Origin: Plazaster borealis
Lineage: Eukaryota; Echinodermata; Asteroidea; Forcipulatida; Labidiasteridae
Reading direction: 5' to 3'
Assembly: GCA_021014325.1 (NCBI GenBank)
Contig: CM037459.1
Coordinates: 13,673,501-13,737,500, forward strand
Length of the DNA stretch: 64,000 nt
Both the position numbers and the translations under genes were made by a program. Numbering within the stretch: the first letter of the stretch is position 1; the number at the start of each line of letters is the position of its first letter. This document shows, piece after piece, positions 10,642 to 21,985 of the stretch. The notes beneath the pieces were generated by a model. That model saw nothing but the letters and a program-made list of their open reading frames with translations. It ran no database searches and had not been told where the DNA came from.

Positions 10642-11830
10642 ATGGCTAGTGAGTTTGATGTACAAGCTTTCGTTGATTCTGAAGACTTGTCATTCGATAA
10701 GTTGCAACAGTTAACAAAAGACGAGTTGCACGAAGTTGCCAAACACGTTCATGTAGAAATTGCTAGAGGTGCCAAAAAGGCAAAACTAGTGAACGTTCTA
10801 GCGGGAAGACTGAACTTAGAGTTGTCTCAGTCTCCGCAAACTGTTGATCGAGAAATTGAGCTTGCAAAAATTGGGCTCGAAAAGAAAAGGCTCAGGCTTG
10901 AGTTTGAAGAAAGAGAAAAGGAAAAAGAAAGAGAAGAAAAGGAAAAAGAAAGAGAAGAAAAGGAAAAAGAAAGAGAACTACGAAGGCTTGAACTTGAACT
11001 TCAAGAACAAGAAAAGGAACGAGAATTTGAACTGCGTAAGCTTGAATTAGAAGTGGGTTCAAAGAAAGGCAAGAAGAAAACTCCAATTGACTTTGACCTG
11101 GCGAAAAACGTGAGGTTGGTGCCAAAATTCAACAAACATGATGTTGATGCGTATTTTCTGTAATTTGAGAAGATTGCCAAAAGTCTTAGTTGGCCTGAGA
11201 AATATTGGCCTTTGCTCTTGCAGAGCACTTTTGTGGGTAAGACTCAGAAAGTCTATGCCACACTTTCAGAGGACCAGTGTAGTAAATATTCTACAGTTAA
11301 GGCATCCATTTTAAATGCGTATGAGTTGGTTCCTGAGGCTTATATACTGAAATTTTGAAAACTGACTAAATCGGATGGCCAGACCTCTGTTGAATTCGCT
11401 AGACAAAAGGAAATTGTTTTTGATCGATGGTACCGGTCTCTCAAATTTGAGAAAAAAATTTGAGGAGTTAAAAGAAGTTGTCCTCATGAAAGAATTCAAA
11501 AACAGTGTCCCTCTGAGTATCAAAACCCATTTGGAAAAACACAAGATCACCAAATTAAAGAAAGCTGCAGTAGTAGCTGATGATTATGAATTAACTCATA
11601 AAATGAGTATGGGCAAAACTAATTTCCAGTCAAAGGGTTTTTACCAAAATACTAAGGGCAAGTCAGGTTCAGAGGCGCAGTCTAGCACTGGAAGTCCGTA
11701 TTCATCGGATAGAAAACCTTCATCGCCGAGTGGAGCCAAGGACGATCAGAAGAATTTTTTCCTCCGTGTGATTACTGCCATAAGAAGGGTCACTCGAAGG
11801 CGAGATGTTACAAGTTCATCGCTGACGAGC
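10642..11830 (+). pseudogene. gag of the Gmr1-like element, with stops and frameshifts
   Basis: It starts at ATG 10642, about 110 bp after the LTR. The N-terminal 60 residues include a SAP-like helical segment (LTKDELHEVAKH). A strongly charged coiled-coil of Glu/Lys/Arg repeats follows, then a capsid-like region and a CCHC zinc knuckle (CDYCHKKGHSKARC) coded near 11767-11811. Frame 1 is broken by TAA at 11161 and TGA at 11356. It shifts in the A run near 11452 and shifts back in the T run near 11757. The stretch LKEVVLMKEFKNSVPLSIKT resembles the SCAN domain core, in line with the known origin of SCAN from Gmr1-like capsids. Confidence 0.8.
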
Positions 11831-13804
11831 GAGGGCGGTCTGGAAAGCCTGTCGCTTGTGTCCGTAAGGACACTCTACTTCGTAGGAAGTCCGGTGAGGC
11901 CGATGGCAACCGTGTTTCTTCTTCGAAGATATCTGATGATATCAACAAAGTTGATGAAATCTTTAAAGATTTTGTTTATTGTGGTGATGTGTCGTGTGCG
12001 TCTGATGTAACCGACAGTCCAGTTGTTATCCTAAGGGATACAGGCGCGTCACAGTCACTGATGCTGGAGGATGTGTTGTCATTGTCTCCAGACAGTTCGC
12101 TAAATGCGAAAATGTTGGTTCAAGGTATTGGGGGTAATTTTATGCCTGTCCCGTTGCATAGGGTAAATTTGAAATGTGATTGGTTCACTGGCCCTGTGGA
12201 TGTTGGAGTTGTTCCTAGTCTACCGATGAAAGGTGTCGGATCATTGCTAGGTAATGATGTTGCGGGAGGTAAAGTGTCGGCATCCCCTATTGTCTCTGGT
12301 GAACCTGTGGATGAGCCAGAAATCCATGCTTTGGAGGAAGAGTTTCCAGAAATCTTCCCCGAATGTGCAGTGACGAGATCTCAGATGAAACAGACGGAAA
12401 AGGAGGTAGCAGAGTCAGTGCCTATTAAGGAGGACTCTGGTGTTTGGCTGGCTGAAACCCTTTTCAATGATTTAGAGGAAAAGGAGGGAGTGTCTCAAAA
12501 TGCTAAGTTTAGCCGATCCTCGCTGATAGAGCAGCAAAAAGCGGACCCAGATTTGAGGAAGCTCACCCAACCAGCGTGTTCTGAGGAAGAGGCTCAAGAG
12601 GTTCCAGAATGCTACTATGTCAAGTCTGGCGTGTTAATGAGGAAATGGAGACCTACCCAGAGACCAGCTGATGAAGAATGGAGTATTGTTCATCAAATAG
12701 TTGTTCCTCCATGTTACCGTGATGAGATCTTGAGACTTGCTCACGAAATTCCGGTTGCGGGTCATCTTGGTATCAGAAAGACTCAAGCTAGAGTCATGGC
12801 TCATTTTTATTGGCCTAAGCTACATCAAGATGTGGTGAAGTTCTGCAAGACGTGCCATACGTGTCAGGTGGTGGGAAAACCACAGCCATCAATCAAGCCT
12901 GCACCGATGATACCGATTCCTGCATTTGATGAGCCGTTTACGAGAGTCCTGGTGGATTGTGTGGGTCCTCTACCGCGGACGAAGTCCGGGCAGCAGTATT
13001 TGTTGACCATCATGGATTTGTCAACCAGATTTCCAGAGGCCATTCCACTGAGGAAGATAACAGCCAAAGTTGTTGTTGAAGCTCTTATGAAGTTTTTCAC
13101 AAGATATGGTTTACCGAAAGAAGTGCAGTCCGATCAGGGGTCCAACTTCATGTCGGGTGTGTTCCAGGAAGTTCTGCGTGAGTTTGGAATCAAGCAGTTA
13201 AAATCATCTGCATATCATCCGCAGTCTCAAGGAGCTCTAGAGAGGTACCACCAGACCCTCCAGAATATGATAAGGGCTTACTGCGAGGATTTCCCAGAAG
13301 ATTGGGACAAAGGAGTTCCCTTTCTGTTGTTTGCAACCAGGGAGGGACTCGCCGAATGAGTCAACTGGTTTTACTCCGTTTGAGTTGGTCTTCGGTCATG
13401 AGGTAAGGGGGCCTTTGAAACTCATTAAGGAGCGGTTTTTGTCAGACGATGAGGAGACTAATCTGCTCGACTATGTGTCGGATTTTAAGGAGAGGTTGTC
13501 TAAGGCATGTTCTGTGGCACAAGAACATCTGAAAGTGTCTCAACGGGTCATGAAGACAAGAGCAGACAAGAAGTCTGAAGTCCGCATCTTTAAACCCGGC
13601 GAACAAGTGCTAGTGCTGTTGCCTCTGCCTGGCGATCCCCTTAAAGCGAAGTTTAGTGGGCCCTACTGTGTCAAAAAGAAACTCAATGATGTTAATTACG
13701 TAATCAGTACCCCAGACCGAAGAAAGAAGCAAAGAGTTTGTCATGTTAACATGCTCAAGAAGTATTATGAGCGTGATAAATCTAGCCAACCAGTGGGGGT
13801 ATAG
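11831..13804 (+). pseudogene. Protease and integrase of the Gmr1-like element
   Basis: The frame continues from the zinc knuckle into an aspartic protease with DTGASQSLM near 12038. The integrase follows: a zinc-binding HHCC region (AHEIPVAGHLG then CKTCHTC, 12738-12865), then the catalytic core with Asp near 12955 (VDCVGPLP), Asp near 13132 (SDQGSNF) and Glu near 13240 (ALERYHQ). A one-base frameshift near 13340-13348 moves the reading to another frame, which carries on with FTPFELVFGHEVRGP and the C-terminal GPYCV..K region to the stop at 13802. Integrase before reverse transcriptase is the unusual feature of this element. Confidence 0.87.
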
Positions 13805-13851
13805 CTGTCATTGAATCAAAACTTGACGATGACAATTCATGCAATGAAGAC

Positions 13852-15165
13852 TTGGAGACAAAAACGTCTGAACTTGAATTTTTAGCAGTTCAGCTTTCTA
13901 ACTCTGAAATTCTGAATAGCTTGGACGAAATCCTTGGTTATTTGCACAATGACCAACGGAAAGATGTATCAAACCTACTCCAGAAGTACAAGCAAGTTTG
14001 TTCTGACAAACCAGGTCGTACGTCGGTAGCAATTCATGATGTTGATTTAGGAGAGTCAAGACCTATAAAACAAGCTCCCTACCGACTGAACCCTGACAAG
14101 TTAGCCAAGGTTCGGGAGGAGGTTAAGTTCATGATAGAACATGACATTATAGAACCTAGTCAGAGTTCCTGGAGTTCTCCCATTGTCATGGTACCAAAGC
14201 CAGACGGTACTCTTAGATTTTGTATAGATTATAGAAAAGTCAATGCAAAAACTAAGACAGATTCTTATCCGATCCCAAGGTTGAAAGATTGTATTGATCG
14301 AGTGGGAAATTCTGCATATGTCAGTAAAATAGATTTGTTAAAAGGTTATTGGCAAGTGCCCTTGACTGACCGAGCCAAAGAGACTTCAGCATTTGTGACA
14401 CCCGATGGTCTCTACCAATGTAAAACAATGCCTTTTGGGATGAAAAACGCCCCGGCTACGTTTCAGAGAATGATGAGCCAAGTCATTGCTGGGCTGGACA
14501 ATTGTGTTGTCTATATTGATGACATTTTGGTCTACAGCGATAGCTGGAAAGACCATCTGAAACACTTGAGTGCCCTGTTTGATAAGCTTTCTAAAGCAAA
14601 CTTGGTGGTAAATCTCAAAAAGAGTGAGTTTGCCAAAGCAACGGTGACCTACTTAGGTCATGTGGTCGGTCAGGGTCACGTGCTACCACGAGTAGCAAAG
14701 ATTAAAGCCATTCAAGAATTTCCCATGCCCACAGGAAAGAGAGAATTGATGAGATTCCTTGGTATGAGTGGATTTTACAGGAAGTTTGTTCCAAACTTTA
14801 GCACCATCGCGACTCCATTGACTCAACTTTTACAGAAGAATGTAAAGTTTGTTTGGTCTCACTCTTGTCAAAAGGCGTTTGATAATTTAAAGGCCATTCT
14901 GACAAACGAACCAGTTCTGGCTGCACCAAATTTTGACAAGGCGTTCAGAATAGCTATTGACGCCAGTGATGTTGGTGTCGGAGCAGTTTTGCTCCAAGAT
15001 GATGAGTCTGGAATCGAGCGACCTATCAGTTACTTTTCAAAGAAACTGAACAAATACCAGGCAAAATACTCCACCATCGAAAAAGAGGCGTTAGGTTTGG
15101 TCCTCGCCCTACAACACTTTGAGGTGTATGTAACGAATGGTGCTGGGGAGACGATCATTTTTATA
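13852..15165 (+). pseudogene. Reverse transcriptase and truncated RNase H of the Gmr1-like element
   Basis: A long open frame carries the gypsy RT series: LRFCIDYRKVNAKT, KIDLLKGYWQVPL, MPFGMKNAPATFQ, and the catalytic YIDD at 14512-14523, then FLGMSGFYRKFVPNF. RNase H begins with AIDASDVGVGAVL and IEKEALGLVLALQHFEVY, but the sequence switches to SINE DNA at about 15165, so the later RNase H residues are lost. RT itself shows no internal stop. It lies in a different frame from the integrase end, with about 50 bp between. Confidence 0.9.
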
Positions 15166-15167
15166 GT

Positions 15168-15575
15168 GGCGTGTCGTGGCCGAGCGGATAAGAACACCGA
15201 ACTCAAGCTCTGGTGTTTCTGATCAGCAGAGTGTGGGTTCGAATCCCAGTCGTGACACTGGTGTCCTTAAGCAAGACACTTAACCACATGCTTCGTCCTT
15301 CGGATGGGACGTTAAGCCGTAGGTCCCGTGTGTTGTGTAATGCACGTAAAAGAACCCAGTGCACTTATCGCAAAGAGAAGGGGTTCGCCCCGGTGTTCCT
15401 GATTTGATTGGCTGCATATTGCGCCACAGCACCTTGTAAACCATTACATGGTGCTATGTAAAGGAATAGGTCTCATACTTCAACACGTAACTCCACTTAC
15501 CTTGTAGAAAAAATACTGAGCGCTTTGAGACACCCATCGGAAGTTTAAAGCGCTATATAAGAACTGCATTATTAG
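15168..15575 (+). mobile_element. tRNA-derived SINE
   Basis: The head, about 15168-15258, has the layout of a leucine-type tRNA: an A box TGGCCGAGCGG, a CTCAAGCTC anticodon-arm-like stretch, and a B box GGTTCGAATCC. The body has the words GGATGGGACGTTAAGCCG and GAGAAGGGGTTCGCCCCGG, and the tail has AAGCGCTATATAAGAAC. A domain of this kind is common in echinoderm SINEs (recalled, not searched). It abuts the truncated gypsy element on the left and the Helitron-like element on the right. Confidence 0.8.
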
Positions 15576-15618
15576 CTGTTCCGACATAGTCGGAACAGCT
15601 ATTGTTTTCGTCGAGATT

Positions 15619-15625
15619 TTTATTA

Positions 15626-15680
<55 letters not shown>
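15619..15680. repeat. ATT microsatellite
   Basis: About 20 ATT units lie near the left end of Helitron-like copy A. Copy B has only a short ATAATAAAAATT stretch at the corresponding place, so the expansion is specific to copy A. Confidence 0.9.
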
Positions 15681-15682
<2 letters not shown>

Positions 15683-16705
15683 TTTCTATCCGCCTAAATC
15701 CCCATAGCATTTGTACACAATTAAGTTTAATTCCTAAAAAAAACTTAGTGTATATGAAAGACTTAAATCTTATATCATAAGGAAGCTTATGTCATGAAGT
15801 TGTTGTAAATTCTAATTAGCTTAAATTAATTAATTAGTTTACTTAATTGTAATGACATGAATATTTAATTAGCCAATCTTATTACCACCATATCTCAAAA
15901 AATATACCCCCGATAGTCAAACTTTTTTTCAGTTTTAGACTTCTGGGATAATGTAGATGAGTTTGCCGGCCTAAAATGCAGAACGACGTCATCATGACGA
16001 AATTTATCGGGCGTTTTCACCCGTGTTCAAACACATGGGGATTGTGAAAACAAATCCGACTTCTAGAAACATAATTTTCAATTAAGCTCAAATTTAACGT
16101 CCTGGAGTACACAAATGTTTCTTAAAACAAGAAAGATTTTATTGACGTTTAGTTTAAAAGCTTAAAACTTATTAAAACATAGTCAGTCGAGAAAAAACCC
16201 AAATTCTCAGGCAAATTTAACGCCATGGGTACTACTGCCTAGAATTTGATTTGTGTTTATATACGAAAAGTGTCAAATTCTAAACTTTTTAAACGATTGA
16301 GGGCGCTATACGAGTTTAACGGTGCAGTTTTTTGCTTTTTGCAACTCGCGATCAAGTCCTAAACCCTTTATGACCCGTGTTCAATTGCGTTTTTTGTAGA
16401 ATATACATAGAGTCATCATCCCTGACGCCGACTGACACAAGTCTACGTTCGCTCACTCGAGAGTAATATTATTTTGTCTCTCTCCAGCGCAGCGTCTTGT
16501 GACCGCTCAAATCAGATCGTTATTCGGGTTTCAGTGCAGCGTGAACGTGAAAAATAGACCGCCGTGTTCTGAGACGATGTGCCGGCGTGGTAGAATTGTT
16601 TGCGCTTGGGTCCCGTTCGCCGGAAAACGATGTTTTAGGTTTCTTATGCAAAGGCATTACTTCAGAAAACCGCCGTGTAGCAAGAAACTTACTGGTGGTT
16701 GCACT

Positions 16706-18500
16706 AGTGTTCATGCGTTTTGCACGTACTTACGACGTTCATTAAGCTCTTGGCCAATAAAAAGCTTTGCTTTGCTGACTCCGCCCGAAGATCCAAGAAG
16801 ATTCAACCCACTTTGACCGTCGATCGTCTATAGAATTTCATAATGAGTCCGGTAGCCGATTGTTAATTTCTTTTCCTTCGTGGATTTGCAACAACACACA
16901 CTGCTCCTTTCACACCAGCTGGGACACTGGGAGCGCAAGGTTTTGTACACAAATACATGGAAAACTGTCGTATGTGTAACTGTTTATGCGAATTAGTTGT
17001 CTTTTTCAATGATTTACATAATTTCCCTGACATTGATAGCATGACAAAGCGACGTATAGAACACTGATCACGAATATTTGCAACTATTAAACAGAAACTG
17101 AATCCTGCAAAAGGCGCAGACATTGGTGCGTTCAAGTGTGATACAACACGAAAACTCCACTGTCTGATATAAAATGTGTTACATCAGCAAGTTTGTTTTC
17201 TTCGACAGAATTTAAGTTTTCACTTCCTGTTTAGTTTCAAATATCCAGTAAGTTTATTCTACATAATTTTGTCAAGCTGTCCTGACAGGGAAATTGTGAC
17301 CCATCAGGGAATCTACGCGTGCGGGGACAGTTTGAAAGTGACCGGGGTACGTAACCATGGGGTAATACCAAAAGAATCCCGTTGCCTCCCTACGGTTGGA
17401 TTTCACAGAGAACAGCGGCGGATCCTTGGGGGCACCTCCCGCCTATAATTGGATTAAATTCATACCCCGTAATTATTTTACTCGCTAAGTTTATGACGAG
17501 GTGAGTTTCTTGTTTACTTATTGAGTAAACTTGATTTGTAATTGGGTGATAAACAAAAAGCTGCAGTTGTATTAAAAAGAGCGCTTCTAACTTAAACGTC
17601 GTCTGTACAAATGTAATATAAAAGATGTACCTAAAGGATAAGGTGTCTATTCAAACGATACGTCGTCTGTACAAATGTAATATAAAAGACGTACCTAAAA
17701 GATAAGGTGTCTTTTCAAACGATACGTCGTCTGTACAAAATGTATAAAAGATGTACCTAAAAGATAAGGTGTCTTTTCAAACGATACGTCGTCTGTACAA
17801 ATGAAGTATAAAAGACGTACCTAAAGGATAAGGTGTCTATTCAAACGATACGTCGTCTGTACAAATGAAGTATAAAAGACGTACCTAAAGGATAAGGTGT
17901 CTATTCAAACGATACGTCGTGTGTACAAAATGTATAACAGACGTACCTAAAGGATAAGGATGTCTATTCAAACGATACGTCGTGTGTACAAATATAATGT
18001 AAAAGACGCAACTATACTTCAAATTTATAGCAGCCATTCAACGGGATCTTTAGCTGGGTTTTCTGACTTTTTAAATCCTAACCTGACTGGGCACTGATGG
18101 TAGCTGATTAGTGTCGTAACGACTGGGGATTGGTTTGGGATTGGAATACTCCTTTATCTCTCCACCCCCCCCCCCCAAGAAAAAAAACCATCACACACAC
18201 CTCCACATACCAAACAGGAAAACGTGTAATCCAAGCAAAAATGACGCCACCATCGCCAGAAAGATTCCTAGCCTCTGATCCGCGGACAACTGTTAGCATT
18301 GTATTGTCTTCTTGACGACCTTCCTTGCAAATCAACGGAGTGAAAGAAAACGAACAATGACAGACCGGGCCTCATTGTGGGATTATAAGGATGTGGACAG
18401 TCGTAGAGGGTGGCGCTAGGGGTGGAGTCTTCAAAGCAGAGCTTTTTATTGGCCAAGAGCTTCATGAACGTCGTACGTACGTGCAAAACGCATGAACACT
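16706..18500. mobile_element. 1.8-kb element with about 80-bp inverted repeats, nested in Helitron A
   Basis: The left end AGTGTTCATGCGTTTTGCAC is repeated in inverse at the right end (CATGAACACT at 18491-18500), with about 80 bp of mirrored sequence, including CTCTTGGCCAATAAAAAGC. ACT flanks both sides (16703-16705 and 18501-18503). Copy B lacks most of this interval. The inside has a 63-bp tandem array and no convincing gene. Confidence 0.65.
17590..18020. repeat. 63-bp tandem array, about seven units
   Basis: Each unit contains CGTCGTCTGTACAAATG, TATAAAAGAYGTACCTAAA and GATAAGGTGTCTATTCAAAC. The units differ by a few substitutions and short indels. The array lies within the 1.8-kb TIR element. 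Confidence 0.9.
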
Positions 18501-18793
18501 ACTAAAGCAATAAAAGGAATTGATTGAGGAAAAGGCTAGGTGTAGAAAAGAGAAATGAGCTTTTCCATGGCTAAACGGTCAGTGCTGGATTTGGGGGTGT
18601 GAAGAGCAAAAATTACAATACACTTATCTCATATATGAATGTACTGTTTTAGCCAAAACAAGAATAACATTTCAGGGTAGAAAAATTGTTACATTTACGA
18701 TTTTAATACAACAGCATTTAGCTTTACATGCATTTACAGTTATTTTTTAGTAAACCCGTAACCGTTTCTGAAACCGTTTCTGTTACATGTGTA

Positions 18794-18991
18794 AAGCCCA
18801 GTTCATACTTCCTGCGAATGCTAATGCGAAGTGAATATTGACGTCACAAATTCGCAACAAATAATTCGCAAGAGTTGAGCCAAGCTCAACTTTTGCGAAT
18901 ATTTGCAGCGAAAACAGAGTTGTGACGTCAAATTCATGTCAAATTCGCTTCGCATTCGAATTCGCATTCGCAGGAAGTATGAACCGGGCTT
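18794..18991. mobile_element. Foldback MITE with GCGAATGC repeats (copy in Helitron A)
   Basis: The termini are AAGCCCAGTTCATACTTCC and its inverse GGAAGTATGAACCGGGCTT, with further inverted words (TGACGTCA, GCGAATATT) towards a central point near AGCTTGGCTCAA. The same element sits at 55888-56072 in copy B, so it inserted before the two Helitron-like copies separated. Confidence 0.75.
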
Positions 18992-19015
18992 AACCGTTCG
19001 CATTTATTATAGTCC

Positions 19016-19088
19016 AATTTTCGCGACACTTTTTGAGGTTGATTTTTTAACAAATTTCGCGACACTTTTTGAGGTTGATTTTTTAACA
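19016..19088. repeat. 36-bp tandem duplication in Helitron A
   Basis: The unit with TTTCGCGACACTTTTTGAGG and GATTTTTTAACA occurs twice in a row here and once in copy B (about 55825-55862). Confidence 0.85.
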
Positions 19089-19129
19089 TTATTTTATCGG
19101 AACTGTAATAACACAGATGTTTAACCGGT

Positions 19130-19925
19130 TGATCGGATGGTTAAACGTGTGACCGTAGGCTTACAAAGCCTGAGCATTTACAGTTGTTTTTCTAATTGTT
19201 TAACCGTATCTTAAATGGTTGGTAACACGCGTTTCATTAACAAAAAAAAAACCCATTAACACAACCACTCAAACGATAAAAAACATTGGGTCTTCACTGC
19301 AACATTTTGAATTTGCGCAATCACCCGGCCTGCAAAATAAACGATTATGTGCAATCGAGTTGTTGTGCAACGCCCTCTAGCATTCAATGTTTCTTGCAAC
19401 TAATGCCGCACGCAAAGTAATGAAATAACAAAGACTTAAGCCTGTAAATTGGAAACGATAAGGGTGTGTGTGGCATGGGATCGTTTGCTGTGCAAATCGT
19501 GATCGCAATTATTATGGTCAGCATTTCGCAGCACTTTTCAAGTGAATTTTTCAACATTTATCCGAACCATACAATTGTGAACGTTTAACCGTAAGATCTG
19601 TCACTTAAACCGTGTATCTGTCACAGGCTGCCTGCGCATTCACGGTTATTTCTTTTAAACGTGTAGCCGTTTCTGAAACAGTTGGCGACCCAGGTAACAG
19701 CAGTTTCATAATCAACATTTCAAGTAAAAAAAACTGTTTACACAACCGGCATGTGATCAAATCATTGAATCTCTTCATTCTTCATTGCAGCATTTTGACT
19801 TTGCGCAATCACCCATCGCAAAAGCGAGCATGCGCAGTCGATTCGTGTGGAACGCCCCCTAGCGTTCAATGTTTCTTACAAATATTGCTGCACGCAAAGT
19901 TGTATTGAAATAACAAAGACTACGA
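19130..19925. repeat. Internal 0.49-kb repeat of the Helitron-like family, two units
   Basis: Two successive units share the words CATTTTGAATTTGCGCAATCA/CATTTTGACTTTGCGCAATC, CGCCCTCTAGCATTCAATG/CGCCCCCTAGCGTTCAATG and TAATGAAATAACAAAGAC. The same double structure is found inverted in copy B at 52190-52860, so it is a property of the family. Confidence 0.7.
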
Positions 19926-20319
19926 GAGTTACCTAAAAGAAAGAAATTTTATTTTAAAACACGAATGCTTTCACTAAGAGTTATTCCAGACCATTAAAAC
20001 TAATCAAGGTACCATGTATTTCCAAGATAATAAACGATGAAGTGACAAATCGGACCCGGGCCCCATGGCTAGCTGGCAAATTGTGCCGTGATTGCGCAAG
20101 TGTCAAAGACTGCCATGATATTGGAATCCTAACCGAGAGAGGACGTTCTGATAGGGTTTTCGTTAAAAGGCATTGGATTGGAATAAGTTATATACCATCG
20201 TGTTCCTTATCAAATTTATTAGTATGAAAAACACATTTTTGTTACTGTGACGTCATCAGGTGTCAAATTACGGTAATTCAAAGCTTTAATTAGTTAATCT
20301 TTGCAGCACCATATCTCAA

Positions 20320-20630
20320 GAAGTACACAGCCTATTTTCAAAAATTGTTCAGTTATAGACTCCTTGGGCATTGGAGATTAGCCTTGGGTTAACGTGACCC
20401 CATGTTGACCTTTAGCTCCGGGTCAACCGGAAGTGGGACCATATCTCAAGAACTACACAACCGATTTTCAATTTCTTTTCAGTTATAGATCCTTTGAGCA
20501 TTAAAGATTGAACTTCGGTTACCGTGACTTCATATTGACCTTAACTTCCGGGTCAACCGGAAGTGGGACCATATCTCAAGAACTACACAACCGATGTTCA
20601 ATTTCTTTTCAGTTATAGATCCTTTGAGCA
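20320..20630. repeat. Subterminal tandem repeats of Helitron-like copy A
   Basis: About 125-bp units start CCATATCTCAAGAACTACAC and include TTTTCAGTTATAGA, GACCTTTA.TTCCGGGTCAA and an ACCGGAAGTGGGAC end. They resume after the TTAA element at 26140-26270. The same units, inverted, are at 51480-51810, and diverged ones are found between 47.4 and 50.4 kb. Internal tandem repeats near the 3' end are typical of Helentron-related elements. Confidence 0.75.
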
Positions 20631-21355
20631 TTAAAGTGTCACTAGAGCGATTTTGTTTGAGGTTCCCTTTTCCAATAAAACTGTAGAATGATACTTCATT
20701 ATGTCACATAAAAAAAAATTAAAAAATTGGTCATTTTGGTCATGCCTAAACAACGATTTTCACAGCCCCATTTTTTGCACTCGCCACTCCGAATCGCGAA
20801 AAGAGCCTCTGTGCCTCCCCATTCCGCGCCCAACTGCGTGACGTCACCGGGTGGATTGGTCTGTTTTGTTGACACGCACTAACAGCGTCCCACACTGCGT
20901 GAACGAGCAAATATTTTCCCTGCGCTCAACCTTGTTTCGCGAATTCTCGCCCAAATTTCACCATTGCTGAAAGGAAGATAACAGTGTAACCGAGGAAGTC
21001 GTTCATGGTGACAGTAGCGACAGTGGCAGTAATTCTGCTAGTGATTCCAGCAGTTTGTTTCAGTTCGCCAGATGACGAAGTCGAAGACCAGGATGAGGAA
21101 ATCCGTGGTGCAGAACACTACCGGTTCGAGCCACTCGCTCCGGTAGGCCAAGGGTGGAGATGACGACGAAGTCGACCCTGAACAGGACACAATCGGGTTT
21201 TAAACACCGACATGGTGAGTTGTTTATCAAGATAAAAGGGGATCATAACACACCTGTACATGCCTGGTCTATATTTATACGTGAAATATTTCTCATTGCC
21301 CAGTACGGTGAATATGAAGTTCGCCGATTGACTACGACTATTTTGTACAATAAAA

Positions 21356-21402
21356 GTGTACATGTACATGTACATGTACATGTACATGTACATGTACATG
21401 CA
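21356..21402. repeat. ACATGT hexanucleotide microsatellite
   Basis: About seven to eight ACATGT units, a fully self-complementary word. A short imperfect extension follows at 21449-21492. It falls in the first intron of the zinc-domain pseudogene. Confidence 0.9.
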
Positions 21403-21908
21403 CACACATTATTGCCATGCATATTTCCAAAATAGGGACCACAGTGTGTGTTGTACATGTATGTACAATTTACTCGTACATGTACATGTACGTAGATAGT
21501 CGTGTACAGAGAGAACATGTACAATGAGTCTAGTTGTAAATTGTGTATGGTTCATGTTTGTGTAATTCCTATTAAAAAAAAATTAAATTTTTGAAATAAA
21601 AGAGATGGAGAAAATATGTTTTGAGTTGGGTTGGATGTGGTGGACCTTGAGTATGATGTCTAATAAATTGTCAGGCTTCATTCAAAAATCAAACATGGTT
21701 CTAATGTCATTAATCCAGGTTGGTATTTCAATCCCGGATTGTGCGAAAAAAACTTGTCTATCCTGAATCACCTTTAATCTCACCCAGCATTCTTATCTAG
21801 TTCGATATTTAAATTTAGTGCATGCTACCCCATGGTAAGTTCAACAATAACAGTAATTTCGGATAAATGTTGTGACACACTCATACCCCAACTAAATTAT
21901 AAAAGGGA

Positions 21909-21985
21909 ACCCCCCCCCCCCCCAAAGAAAAAATAAATAAAAATACCCCCCCCCAAAGAAAAAATAAATAAAAATAATAATAAAT
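21909..21985. repeat. Poly-C and C/A-rich low-complexity tract
   Basis: A run of about 15 C followed by two near-identical AAAGAAAAAATAAATAAAAAT blocks. It lies in the first intron of the zinc-domain pseudogene. Confidence 0.85.

Larger units (their letters stand above)
9705..15165 (+). mobile_element. Gmr1-like Ty3/gypsy LTR retrotransposon, 3' truncated
   Basis: The structure is 5' LTR, primer binding site, gag, protease, integrase, reverse transcriptase, RNase H. Integrase lies upstream of reverse transcriptase, which is the order of Ty1/copia elements, while the sequences are of the Ty3/gypsy type. This combination is the hallmark of the Gmr1 group described from deuterostomes. Several stops and frameshifts interrupt gag and pol. 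The element ends abruptly inside RNase H at about 15165, where a SINE follows, and no 3' LTR is present in the window. Confidence 0.88.

Noticed and set aside
15168..15258. Possible tRNA-Leu gene
   Set aside because: The tRNA-like part runs on into a SINE body and tail with no acceptor-stem closure or terminator, so it is a SINE head.
17590..18020. Possible CRISPR-like array of regularly spaced repeats
   Set aside because: The whole 63-bp unit is repeated, with no unique spacers, in a eukaryotic setting; it is an ordinary tandem satellite.
18120..18330. Short overlapping frames on both strands near the poly-C run
   Set aside because: Low-complexity translation across CCCCCCCCAAGAAAAAA; no gene.
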